Assembly: GCA_050955105.1 (NCBI GenBank)
Contig: JBPBQZ010000102.1
Coordinates: 1-13,214 of the forward strand
DNA: 13,214 bases
Reading direction: 5' to 3'
Source of the DNA: JBPBQZ01 sp050955105
Lineage (GTDB): Bacteria; Pseudomonadota; Gammaproteobacteria; Burkholderiales; Burkholderiaceae
Part shown: in pieces, positions 1 through 6,555 of the stretch
Layout of the letters: each line of letters starts with the position of its first letter
Position numbering within the stretch: position 1 is the stretch's first letter
Position numbers and translations under genes: made by a program
The notes under the pieces: model-generated
The model's database searches: none
The model's input: only the letters and a program-made list of their open reading frames with translations
What the model was told of the DNA's origin: nothing

Positions 1-924
1 GACCACTGCGCGCAGCAGGATGCGGTGACCGCCGGCATAATCGCCGACGCCGCGATGCTGCACTACCCGGTTATCCCAAATCAATGCGGTACCTTGTTGC
101 CATTGGAAGCGCGTCCAGACGTCTGGCGTCTTGATCAGGTCGAATAGCAAGCCGAGGATGTTCTGGCTGGCCACGCGCGACAGGCCGAGAATGCGCTGCG
201 TGTACAGTTCGTTGACGTAGATTTGCTTGCGGCCGGTTTCCGGGTGGGTCTTGATCAGCGGCGTCTTGATCCACGGATTCTTGGCCTTCTGCGCGGCAAG
301 CTGCTGCTGATCTTGATAGGCCAGCGTCAGGAAGCCTTGCGTTTCCACGTCCTGCACTACCCACAGGGTTTCAAGATACTGCGCGAACAGCGGATCGAGC
401 AGATCGTAGGCGGCGGTCGCATTCGCGAACACCGTGTCGCCACCGAACGGCGGCACTTTCTTGCCGAACAGCGCAGTAAAGCGCGGCGGCTCTTTGCGGA
501 ACGCCTGGTCGATGTGCCAAATGAAGTTCATCCGGGTCTTCTTGACCTCGGAATCGATGGTGTTGATGTTCGCGCTTTCCTCGGCCACCGGCGTGTGCGG
601 CGTGCCGGTGTATTCGGCGCGGCCGAACAAGTCGACCAGATACGCGAAATCCTGTGGCGCAACCGAGCCGGGTTCGAAAGCGAGGAAGCCGTATTGGACG
701 AGGTTGTTGTGCAGGAATTCCTTCACGCCGCTTTCAGTGCCGCTAGTGGCCGTGAGACGGAAGCCGTGCACCGTGGCGCCCACTACCGGCGAATAACGTT
801 TGACCGTGATGCCGCCGTGTGACTGGCTTTCGGGCACATAGCTGCTGGCAGGAAGTTGCCGCTCTTGCAGCAGCTCGAACTTGTTATCTTCCAATGTGGT
901 GGCGACTGCTGGATCTCGCTGCAT
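1..924 (-). CDS. TauD/TfdA-family Fe(II)/2-oxoglutarate dioxygenase, 3' end cut by window
   Basis: Reading the minus strand from ATG at 924 gives 308 residues with no stop before the window edge, so the last residues are missing. The fold-defining iron site is visible: H137-x-D139 in WHIDQAF, and a distal His290 in VVQHRGVGDY. Arg301, eleven residues after His290, sits where TauD has its 2-oxoglutarate-binding Arg. Family members use Fe(II), O2 and 2-oxoglutarate to hydroxylate small substrates, often releasing sulfite from sulfonates or cleaving alkyl sulfates; substrate cannot be read here. Residues 225-245 (THPETGRKQIYVN and following) resemble the TauD/AtsK branch. The protein has a roughly 40-residue N-terminal leader before the core and no signal peptide, so it is cytoplasmic. 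The start is supported by GGAG about 9 nt upstream. It lies 43 bp after the sulfurtransferase stop on the same strand, suggesting an operon and a link to sulfur metabolism (inference). Confidence 0.9.
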   Translation of the reverse strand, partial: MQRDPAVATTLEDNKFELLQERQLPASSYVPESQSHGGITVKRYSPVVGATVHGFRLTATSGTESGVKEFLHNNLVQYGFLAFEPGSVAPQDFAYLVDLFGRAEYTGTPHTPVAEESANINTIDSEVKKTRMNFIWHIDQAFRKEPPRFTALFGKKVPPFGGDTVFANATAAYDLLDPLFAQYLETLWVVQDVETQGFLTLAYQDQQQLAAQKAKNPWIKTPLIKTHPETGRKQIYVNELYTQRILGLSRVASQNILGLLFDLIKTPDVWTRFQWQQGTALIWDNRVVQHRGVGDYAGGHRILLRAVV

Positions 925-940
925 GCTGCTCTCCGCTTGT

Positions 941-950
941 ATCTTATATA
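941..950 (-). promoter_or_regulatory. AT-rich box TATATAAGAT upstream of the dioxygenase (possible -10 element)
   Basis: Read on the minus strand the 10-mer TATATAAGAT begins 26 nt before the dioxygenase ATG, just after a run of seven C. It contains TATAAG, a fair match to a sigma70 -10 box. No good -35 box at 16-18 bp is seen, so an internal promoter for the dioxygenase is only a possibility. The same 10-mer recurs on the plus strand at 8525-8534. Confidence 0.25.
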
Positions 951-967
951 TAGGGGGGGTGACGGGC

Positions 968-1789
968 TTATCGTTCGATCGGCAGGTCTTCGCGCGCGCC
1001 CCATTCATTCCAGGACGCGGGATAGACACTGGCGTTGTGAAAGCCGGCGTGTTGTAAAGCCAGGAAGGTGCGCGACGCGCGTACGCCGCCGCCGCAGTAA
1101 ATGGCGATGCGGTCGTCGGGCGAGAGGCCCGCGTCCCGCAATGATTTCGCGATAGCGGCCGGGTCGTTGAGCGCGCCGTGCGCATTCAATTCGCGTGCGG
1201 CATCCCAGTGGATCGCGCCAGGGATGCGGCCATGACGCTTGGCATTGCTTTTGTTGCCGCGAAATTCTTCGATATCGCGTGAATCGAGCACGCGCAGGCC
1301 GCGCGCTTTCGGTTCTGTCGCTTGCAACTGTTCGACGATTTCCGCGGCGGAGGTAAGCAATGCCGTTTGCGTCCGCAAAGGGAAGGGCTTTGCCACGACG
1401 GTCGGTGCCTCGGTGGCCGTCGCCAGTTCGCCCAGCGCATCGACGCCGCCATTCAAAATCGCCAGGTGCTGGTGTCCGGCATAAGCCAGGGCCCAGGCGA
1501 CGCGCGCGGTGCTGCCATCCAGCGCATCGCCATAAACCAGCACCTCGCTGTCGGCATCGAGGCCGAGCGTCGATGCCAGCCACTGCACGCGCGCATTGAA
1601 TTGATTGATCGACGCGGCATCGGTTTTAGCGACCGCGACAACGCTGGCGTCGAGATGGCGAGCGCCGCGCAGATGCCCGGCCCAGTAGCGGGCCGCGGGC
1701 CGTACGTCGATCGCCACAAAGCGCGGGCTGCGTGCCAGTTGCTTCAGCTGTTGCGCATCGACAAAAGAAATTTCGCTCATCGGCTTCAT
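968..1789 (-). CDS. Two-domain sulfurtransferase (rhodanese / 3-mercaptopyruvate sulfurtransferase type)
   Basis: A 273-residue protein, the usual length of tandem-rhodanese sulfurtransferases. The N-terminal rhodanese domain (about residues 7-125) carries the start-of-domain pattern FVAIDVRPAARYWAGHLRGA but has Asp88 in place of a catalytic Cys, as is normal for the inactive half. The C-terminal domain (about 145-270) has VLDSRDIEEFRG, the GRIPGAIH motif and the active-site loop CGGGVRAS with Cys232. These enzymes move sulfane sulfur from thiosulfate or 3-mercaptopyruvate to an acceptor via a Cys persulfide; the loop alone does not settle the donor. No signal peptide is seen, so it is cytoplasmic. 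ATG at 1789 is the first in-frame start, but neither it nor the ATG three codons later has a clear Shine-Dalgarno sequence. Probably the first gene of an operon with the TauD-type dioxygenase, divergent from the exporter/MarR genes and sharing their control region. Confidence 0.93.
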   Translation of the reverse strand: MKPMSEISFVDAQQLKQLARSPRFVAIDVRPAARYWAGHLRGARHLDASVVAVAKTDAASINQFNARVQWLASTLGLDADSEVLVYGDALDGSTARVAWALAYAGHQHLAILNGGVDALGELATATEAPTVVAKPFPLRTQTALLTSAAEIVEQLQATEPKARGLRVLDSRDIEEFRGNKSNAKRHGRIPGAIHWDAARELNAHGALNDPAAIAKSLRDAGLSPDDRIAIYCGGGVRASRTFLALQHAGFHNASVYPASWNEWGAREDLPIER

Positions 1790-1827
1790 GAATAAGGAGA
1801 TAACCGACCTGCCGCCGCGCGGCTTCA

Positions 1828-1843
1828 GGTTAGTGTGCTAACC
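1828..1843. promoter_or_regulatory. Inverted repeat GGTTAG-TGTG-CTAACC, candidate operator
   Basis: A perfect 6-bp inverted repeat around a 4-bp spacer, centred at 1835.5 in the 228-bp region between the divergent sulfurtransferase and exporter genes. It lies 39 bp upstream of the sulfurtransferase start. TTAG...CTAA dyads of this size are common MarR-family operators, and a MarR gene is encoded next door. A near copy lies at 1926-1939. Binding by that MarR protein is inference; a LysR-type or other dimeric regulator would look similar. Confidence 0.5.
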
Positions 1844-1925
1844 ATCGTCACGTGGGCTGGACTGGACAGGTCTCGGGTCACCAATACTAGCCGGGGATGC
1901 GCGCGCCGCTTAATAACTTATTCAC

Positions 1926-1939
1926 GTTAGCAAAGTAAC
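1926..1939. promoter_or_regulatory. Second operator-like repeat GTTAG-CAAA-GTAAC
   Basis: The left arm GTTAG, the 4-bp spacer length and the total of 14 bp match the core of the repeat at 1829-1842; the right arm differs by one base (GTAAC against CTAAC). The centres are 97 bp apart. It lies 79 bp upstream of the exporter start at 2018, where a repressor could block transcription of the exporter/MarR pair. Functional assignment is inference. Confidence 0.4.
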
Positions 1940-2017
1940 TATCGAGATTTGCGCTGCGCCGCGAAGTATCGAAAATATGCTGGCTGTAGCCGTCTTATAT
2001 TTCTCGGATTTGTGCGC

Positions 2018-3433
2018 ATGAGCCACCGCAACACCGGCAATACCGAATATCGTCCACTGTCTTTGATCGTTGGTGCGGCCTTTTTCATGGAGCAGCTCGA
2101 CTCCACCATCATCGCGCCGGCGGTGCCGAAAATGGCCGCGGCACTGGCGGTCAGTCCGCTCAGTCTCGATCTGAGCATGACGGTTTATTTGCTTTGTTCG
2201 GTAATTTTCATCCCGCTCGGCGGTTATCTGTCGGAGCGCTTTGGCACGCGCACGATCTTCAAGACTTCGCTGCTGATTTTCGTAGTGAGCTCGGCGCTGT
2301 GCGGGCTGTCGACGAGCCTGCCGGCGCTGATTGCGGCGCGCGCCATACAAGGCATGAGCGGTGCGCTGATCGTGCCGGTGGGCCGCATGGTGATCGTGCG
2401 CACGACGCCGCGCGCCTCCCTGGTGATGGCGCTCGCCTGGATGATTACCCCGGCCATGCTCGGGCCGCTGCTCGGACCGCCGCTGGGCGGCATCATTTCC
2501 ACTTATCTATCCTGGCGCTGGATTTTCCTGGTGAATATTCCGGTGGGTATGGCGGGCTATTTACTCGCCACGCGCTACGTGCCGCAGATCATCGAGACCA
2601 CGCGCGATGCGCTGAACTTGAAAGAGTGGAGCTTTCTCAGCGTGGCCTTGGCGACGCTGGTGACGACGCTCGAGTGCGCCCGCCATGCCGATATTCCGCT
2701 GTATTGGTATGTGCCGCTGCTGCTGCTGCTGGGACTCGCAGTACGCGGCTATTTATGGCAGGCGCGTCGCAGTAAAAAGCCTTTGCTCGACTTCGGTTTA
2801 TTGCGCATCCAGACCTTCAACACTTCGTTCTGGGCCGGCGCACTGGTGCGCGTCGGGTACGGCGCCTTGCCGTTCCTGCTACCGCTGCTGCTGCAGATCG
2901 GCCTCGGCTTCAGCGCCATTGCCAGCGGCGGAATCTTGCTGGCGAGTGGCGCGGTGGCGTTTCTCACCAAGACGCAAACCGCAGCGATGCTGCGCCGCTT
3001 CGGCTTTCGTTCAGTGCTCGTGTTGAACGGCGTCTTGTGTGCCGCGGCGCTCGCGGTATGTGCGTTCTTTCGCGTTGACTGGGGCCTGCCCCTGATGGCC
3101 ATCGTGGTATCGGCCGGCGGCCTGTCACGTTCGATCCAGTTCAACGCCTTGGCCGCGATCGCCTACGCCGATTTGCCGCAAGAAAAGATCGCTCCGGCGA
3201 CCACGCTCAATACCGCTGTACAACAACTGGCCGTGATGCTCGGCATCTCGATTTCAGTGGTGGTGGTCGAGTTTTCCTCGCGGCTTGCGCATAGCCCACA
3301 GCCCGCGCCGCTCGATTTCACTTACGCGTTTCTCGTGGTCGGCCTGATCGCGCTGGCCAGCGTGCCGTTTTGCCTGAAGCTGCATGCCGATGCCGGCACG
3401 GAACTCAGCGGCCGGCGTATGGCATCTCAATGA
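2018..3433 (+). CDS. MFS exporter, DHA2 (EmrB/QacA-like) drug:H+ antiporter
   Basis: A 471-residue, strongly hydrophobic inner-membrane protein. Diagnostic DHA2 signatures appear in order: motif D1 in TM1 (LDSTIIAPAVP, residues 27-37), motif A in the loop after TM2 (GGYLSERFGTRTIF, 68-81), an R-A-I-Q-G helix (108-112) and motif C in TM5 (from MLGPLLGPPLGG, about 147-158), followed by LSWRWIFLVNIPVG. This family exports drugs, aromatic or other toxic compounds by proton antiport; 471 residues is typical. I chose ATG 2018 because it starts immediately before the first helix; an upstream in-frame start at 1949 would add 23 charged residues without family resemblance. No strong ribosome site is seen. 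The stop overlaps the start of the MarR gene as ATGA, a sign of translational coupling, so the exporter is probably controlled by that regulator. Confidence 0.92.
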   Translation: MSHRNTGNTEYRPLSLIVGAAFFMEQLDSTIIAPAVPKMAAALAVSPLSLDLSMTVYLLCSVIFIPLGGYLSERFGTRTIFKTSLLIFVVSSALCGLSTSLPALIAARAIQGMSGALIVPVGRMVIVRTTPRASLVMALAWMITPAMLGPLLGPPLGGIISTYLSWRWIFLVNIPVGMAGYLLATRYVPQIIETTRDALNLKEWSFLSVALATLVTTLECARHADIPLYWYVPLLLLLGLAVRGYLWQARRSKKPLLDFGLLRIQTFNTSFWAGALVRVGYGALPFLLPLLLQIGLGFSAIASGGILLASGAVAFLTKTQTAAMLRRFGFRSVLVLNGVLCAAALAVCAFFRVDWGLPLMAIVVSAGGLSRSIQFNALAAIAYADLPQEKIAPATTLNTAVQQLAVMLGISISVVVVEFSSRLAHSPQPAPLDFTYAFLVVGLIALASVPFCLKLHADAGTELSGRRMASQ

Positions 3434-4008
3434 ATACACGACTCAATCTATTGTCGGGGCCGGCGGCGTCCGAAGCTGCGACGCCTGCAGCGCCGAGCGC
3501 GACGTCGACAGCGGCCCGTGCGCCAGAGACCATCGACCCAGCCGTGCGCTTGGCACAACTTTATGCGCGGCCGGGCTTCCTGTTGCGGCGCGCGCACCAG
3601 ATCTCCGTGGCGATCTTCGAATGCGCATGTGCCGATATTGAACTCACGCCCGCGCAGTTCGGCGTGTTGTGCGTATTGAGCGCGCGACCGGGCATCGACC
3701 AGGCCAGCCTGGCGCGGGCGGTTGGGCTCGACAAAGTCACCACGCTGCACTTGGTGCGGGGTCTGACGACACGCGGACTGGTGAGTCGTAGCCCTGCCAG
3801 CGAGGGGCGCCGCAGCATTGCCCTGTCGCTCACGCCACGCGCCGACGCCTTGCTCGAACTGGCCGACCCTTGCGTCGAGCAAGCCTACGAGCGACTGATG
3901 GCGTCGCTGACGCTAGCGCAGCAAGAGCAACTGCTCAGTTTGCTGAACGAACTCAATACACGCCTGGAAAGTGCGGCGCGCACCGCGTTTCAGCCCATCG
4001 TTTTGTGA
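3430..4008 (+). CDS. MarR-family transcriptional regulator
   Basis: A 192-residue protein. A low-complexity Ala/Pro/Ser/Thr N-terminal tail (residues 8-32) precedes a typical MarR core. The core has a dimerisation helix (about 38-68), the ELTPAQFGVLCVLSARPGIDQ segment (71-91), helix-turn-helix with SLARAVGLDKVTTLHLVRGL (93-112), the winged hairpin LVSRSPASEGRRSIALSLT (117-135, with the conserved D/E-x-R-R turn as EGRR) and C-terminal dimer helices (138-185). Such dimers bind palindromic operators and are released by small phenolic or other ligands. The ATG overlaps the exporter stop by four bases, so the start is well supported. Exporter plus MarR in one transcript is a classic autoregulated efflux unit; candidate operators lie at 1828-1843 and 1926-1939. 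It could also act on the binding-protein, transporter and hydrolase genes downstream (inference). Confidence 0.92.
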   Translation: MNTRLNLLSGPAASEAATPAAPSATSTAARAPETIDPAVRLAQLYARPGFLLRRAHQISVAIFECACADIELTPAQFGVLCVLSARPGIDQASLARAVGLDKVTTLHLVRGLTTRGLVSRSPASEGRRSIALSLTPRADALLELADPCVEQAYERLMASLTLAQQEQLLSLLNELNTRLESAARTAFQPIVL

Positions 4009-4030
4009 GACAGCGTAGTCGCGGCGCGCT

Positions 4031-4045
4031 TGGCTTAAGTAGCCA
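4031..4045. repeat. Short inverted repeat TGGCT-TAAGT-AGCCA after the MarR gene
   Basis: Five-base arms around a five-base loop, 23 bp past the MarR stop. No T-run follows, so it is a poor candidate for an intrinsic terminator; it might be a weak hairpin or chance. Confidence 0.25.
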
Positions 4046-4102
4046 GATCGGAAAGCTTAGAAGCAATCAAGCGTTCCATCGTGGCGCGTCGATCACTAAA
4101 TT

Positions 4103-4115
4103 GAAGCTTTGCTTC
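4103..4115. repeat. Short inverted repeat GAAGC-TTT-GCTTC upstream of the binding-protein gene
   Basis: A perfect five-base inverted repeat with a three-base centre, ending 17 bp before the ATG at 4133. In RNA it would fold just upstream of the ribosome-binding region; in DNA it could be a small operator. It does not share the GTTAG arms of the repeats at 1828 and 1926. Confidence 0.25.
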
Positions 4116-4132
4116 TGCATAGGCCGCCACCC

Positions 4133-5008
4133 ATGACCACTCAATCCCTCAGCATTCTCACGCCGCTTACCGTCGCGCCCAACGTACCGGTCTTCGATTT
4201 GCCGATCCACGTGGCCATCGAACACGGTCTTTTCGAAAAGCATGGCCTCGACGTGCGCTTTTCCGAAAAGCACGCGCCGCACGATTTCTCGAGTCAGGAC
4301 GCTTTTAAGCGCCAGAAGGAATCGCTGTATGAGAACGGCCAAGCGGATGCCTACAACCTTTGCGAATGGGCCGGTCTGGACCGATCCGAACGCGGCACCC
4401 GCGATAGCCGCGTGCATGCGCTGCGGCCGGCTGTGGTGGCGCAGGTGATCCTGAGTTTCGATCCGGCGCTGCAAGAGTTACGCGATCTGGCCGGCGTGCC
4501 GATCGGCGTAAACGAGCGCACCGGCTCGCACTACACGACGCTACAGTTCCTCGACGGTGCCTTGCCGCGCGAGCAGATCGTCATCGAGCATTCGGGCGAG
4601 CTCTATGGACGCTATGAGGCGCTGAAAAGCGGCAAGCTGCGTGCCGCGGCGTTGATGGAGCCTTATGTGAGCCTGGCCTTGAAGGAGGGCGCGCATATCC
4701 TCGGCGCGAATTTCTATCGCGGCTCGGAAGTCATCGCGCCGTCGCTGAACGCCCGCGAGCGGGCCGCTTATCTGGCCGCCATCAACGAAGCCGCCGACCT
4801 GATCGGCCGCGATCTTGCTCGCTACAAGCACTACATTACCGAGACCGTGAAAGACCGGCTCGCGCCCGAAGAACTCAGCAGTGCGTTCTTTCACTATGCG
4901 CATAGCCGCCCGATGGATCCGGCGCGTTTCGAATATACCTACCAGTGGATGCAGTCGTGGGGGCTGACCGACGGGCAAAGCCAGTTCGAGGAGTTGGTGC
5001 TGGCCTGA
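4133..5008 (+). CDS. NMT1/SsuA-type substrate-binding-fold protein, no signal peptide
   Basis: A 291-residue protein resembling the type 2 periplasmic-binding fold of nitrate/sulfonate/bicarbonate and thiamine-precursor systems. Seen: FDLPIHVAIEHGLFEKHGLDVRF (21-43, the usual A-x-x-x-G-L-F-x-x-x-G-L-x-V opening), a DLAGVPIGVNERTGSH hinge (118-133), and GRYEALKSGKLRAAALMEPY (159-178, typical of the second lobe). The N-terminus is polar with no signal peptide or lipobox, so it should stay in the cytoplasm. No ABC permease or ATPase is adjacent. It may be a sensor, a carrier or an enzyme on this fold, as DszB desulfinase and Thi5-type proteins are. It has a single Cys (Cys77), not at the N-terminal place of the DszB nucleophile, and no CCCFC motif. 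ATG 4133 is preferred over TTG 4109, though only a weak AGG precedes it. Function is unassigned. Confidence 0.85.
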   Translation: MTTQSLSILTPLTVAPNVPVFDLPIHVAIEHGLFEKHGLDVRFSEKHAPHDFSSQDAFKRQKESLYENGQADAYNLCEWAGLDRSERGTRDSRVHALRPAVVAQVILSFDPALQELRDLAGVPIGVNERTGSHYTTLQFLDGALPREQIVIEHSGELYGRYEALKSGKLRAAALMEPYVSLALKEGAHILGANFYRGSEVIAPSLNARERAAYLAAINEAADLIGRDLARYKHYITETVKDRLAPEELSSAFFHYAHSRPMDPARFEYTYQWMQSWGLTDGQSQFEELVLA

Positions 5009-5049
5009 TCACAGCGAGGCGATCGGGGTTTACGCAGGGTTAGCCCGCG

Positions 5050-5079
5050 TTGACTGGCTGCGACTGTGTTCAGTACGCT
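5050..5079 (+). promoter_or_regulatory. Possible sigma70 promoter TTGACT-N18-TACGCT
   Basis: A near-consensus -35 box TTGACT at 5050-5055 is followed after 18 bp by TACGCT (5074-5079), a weak -10 box keeping the conserved first T-A and last T. It lies in the 95-bp gap between the binding-protein gene and the aromatic-acid transporter gene, so the latter and the epoxide hydrolase could be transcribed separately. The weak -10 keeps confidence low. Confidence 0.35.
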
Positions 5080-5103
5080 CACGCAAACCAACGGGGGATG
5101 CAC

Positions 5104-6465
5104 GTGAGCGCCAGACCGGTCGTCAATGTTCAAAGCTTTATCAATGCCCAGCGGTTTTCCGGCTTCCAGTGGTTGATTTTTGGGATGTGCTTCCTGATCG
5201 TGCTGCTGGACGGCTTCGATACCGGCGCCATCGGCTTCATAGCCCCCTCGCTGATCACTGAGTGGACCATCAGCCGCCCGGCGCTCGCACCGGTGCTGAG
5301 CGCCGCGCTGTTCGGTCTGGCATTCGGCGCGCTGTTGGCGGGTCCGCTATCGGATCGGCTGGGCCGCCGCTGGCTGCTGATTCTGTCTGTCTTGATATTC
5401 GGCGTGGCCTGCCTGGTCTCGGGCTTCTCCGCCAATCTTCTCGAACTGACCATATTGCGCTTCGTGACCGGCCTGGGGCTGGGCGCGGCCATGCCCAACG
5501 CGGTAACGATGATGAGCGAGTTCTGCCCCGATCGCCGCCGCGCCACCTTGATCAACCTGATGTTCTGTGGTTTTCCGCTGGGCGCCGCGTGCGGTGGCTT
5601 CCTGGCGGCCTGGATGATCCCGAATTTCGGCTGGCGCAGCGTGCTGTGGCTGGGCGGCACGGTGCCGCTGCTGCTGGTAGTACTGCTGCTGATCGCCTTG
5701 CCGGAATCGGTGCGCTATCGGGTCGCGCGCGGCCACCCGGCGGAAAAAATTCGCGCCACGCTCAGCCGCATCGCCCGCGGCGCGGCCGAGGCCGCCGGCT
5801 CGTTCGTCATGACCGAGCAGGCGCCGCCCACTGGCAGCGTGGGCCTGGGCGTGGTGCTGTCGCGCAGCTATATCGTCGGTTCGATCATGCTGTGGCTGGC
5901 CTATTTCATGGGGCTGGTGATCTTCTACGCGTCCATCAACTGGATGCCGATTCTGCTGAAGGAGTCCGGGCTTACCCCGCAACGCGCGACGCTGATCTCG
6001 GCCTTGTTTCCGCTCGGCGGTGTCGGTGCGGTGCTGTGCGGCGTGCTGATGGACCGCTTCAATGCCAACCGCATCATCGCCGCCTGCTACGCGCTGACGG
6101 CCATCAGTGTCTACGCCATTGGCCAAGCGATCGGCAACGTCGGTTGGCTGGTGTTGACCGTGTTCGCCGCCGGTGTGCTGATGAATACCGCGCAGTCATC
6201 GCTGCCGGCCTTGGCGGCGGCGTTCTATCCGACGCAGGGACGTGGCACCGGCGTGGCCTGGATGTTGGGGATCGGCCGCTTCGGAGGCATCGCCGGGTCG
6301 TTCCTGGTGGCGGAATTGACGCGCCGTCATTTTAGCTTTGCCGGCATCTTCGCGGTGGTCGCCATTGCCGGTGTGGTGGCGTGCATCGCGCTCCTGATCA
6401 AGCAATTCGCGCATCCGCATGCGGCGCTGGTCAACGCGGCGGAAAGTCCGGTGCTGGGTCACTAG
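5104..6465 (+). CDS. MFS transporter, aromatic acid:H+ symporter (AAHS, PcaK-like) family
   Basis: A 453-residue inner-membrane protein with 12 predicted helices. The TM1 signature DGFDTGAIGFIAP (about residues 36-48) is the hallmark of the AAHS group (PcaK, BenK). Motif A follows TM2 as GPLSDRLGRR (80-89), and the second-half motif A counterpart is GVLMDRFNANR. Relatives import benzoate-type, hydroxybenzoate or other aromatic acids with protons. The exact substrate cannot be read. I chose GTG 5104 because GGGGG at 5093-5097 is 6 nt upstream; ATG 5098 directly abuts that run and would add two residues. A longer TTG start at 5050 adds a segment with no family features. The gene follows the binding-protein gene by about 95 bp and precedes the epoxide hydrolase on the same strand, pointing to uptake of an aromatic compound processed by the cluster (inference). 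Confidence 0.93.
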   Translation: MSARPVVNVQSFINAQRFSGFQWLIFGMCFLIVLLDGFDTGAIGFIAPSLITEWTISRPALAPVLSAALFGLAFGALLAGPLSDRLGRRWLLILSVLIFGVACLVSGFSANLLELTILRFVTGLGLGAAMPNAVTMMSEFCPDRRRATLINLMFCGFPLGAACGGFLAAWMIPNFGWRSVLWLGGTVPLLLVVLLLIALPESVRYRVARGHPAEKIRATLSRIARGAAEAAGSFVMTEQAPPTGSVGLGVVLSRSYIVGSIMLWLAYFMGLVIFYASINWMPILLKESGLTPQRATLISALFPLGGVGAVLCGVLMDRFNANRIIAACYALTAISVYAIGQAIGNVGWLVLTVFAAGVLMNTAQSSLPALAAAFYPTQGRGTGVAWMLGIGRFGGIAGSFLVAELTRRHFSFAGIFAVVAIAGVVACIALLIKQFAHPHAALVNAAESPVLGH

Positions 6466-6555
6466 CCGGGCGGCGACAGCGCGTCGGCGCCACGCCGATC
6501 GCGCGGGTTCCAAGGCATCAGGGTGGTACATTGGCGCGAAACCGGAGACGCCAGG

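Noticed and set aside
223..822. 199-codon plus-strand frame over the dioxygenase
   Set aside because: It is antisense to a gene with clear catalytic motifs and shows no motif of its own.
2700..2740. CTG-rich repeat in the exporter gene (gtgccgctgctgctgctgctg)
   Set aside because: It simply encodes a run of Leu in a membrane helix, ordinary for this family.
4133..5008. DszB-type sulfinate desulfinase
   Set aside because: The fold type is similar but the N-terminal catalytic Cys is absent; the only Cys is at position 77.
5262..6335. Long second frame inside the AAHS transporter gene
   Set aside because: It overlaps the transporter entirely and encodes a Arg/Gly/Ala-rich product typical of an out-of-frame reading in GC-rich DNA.
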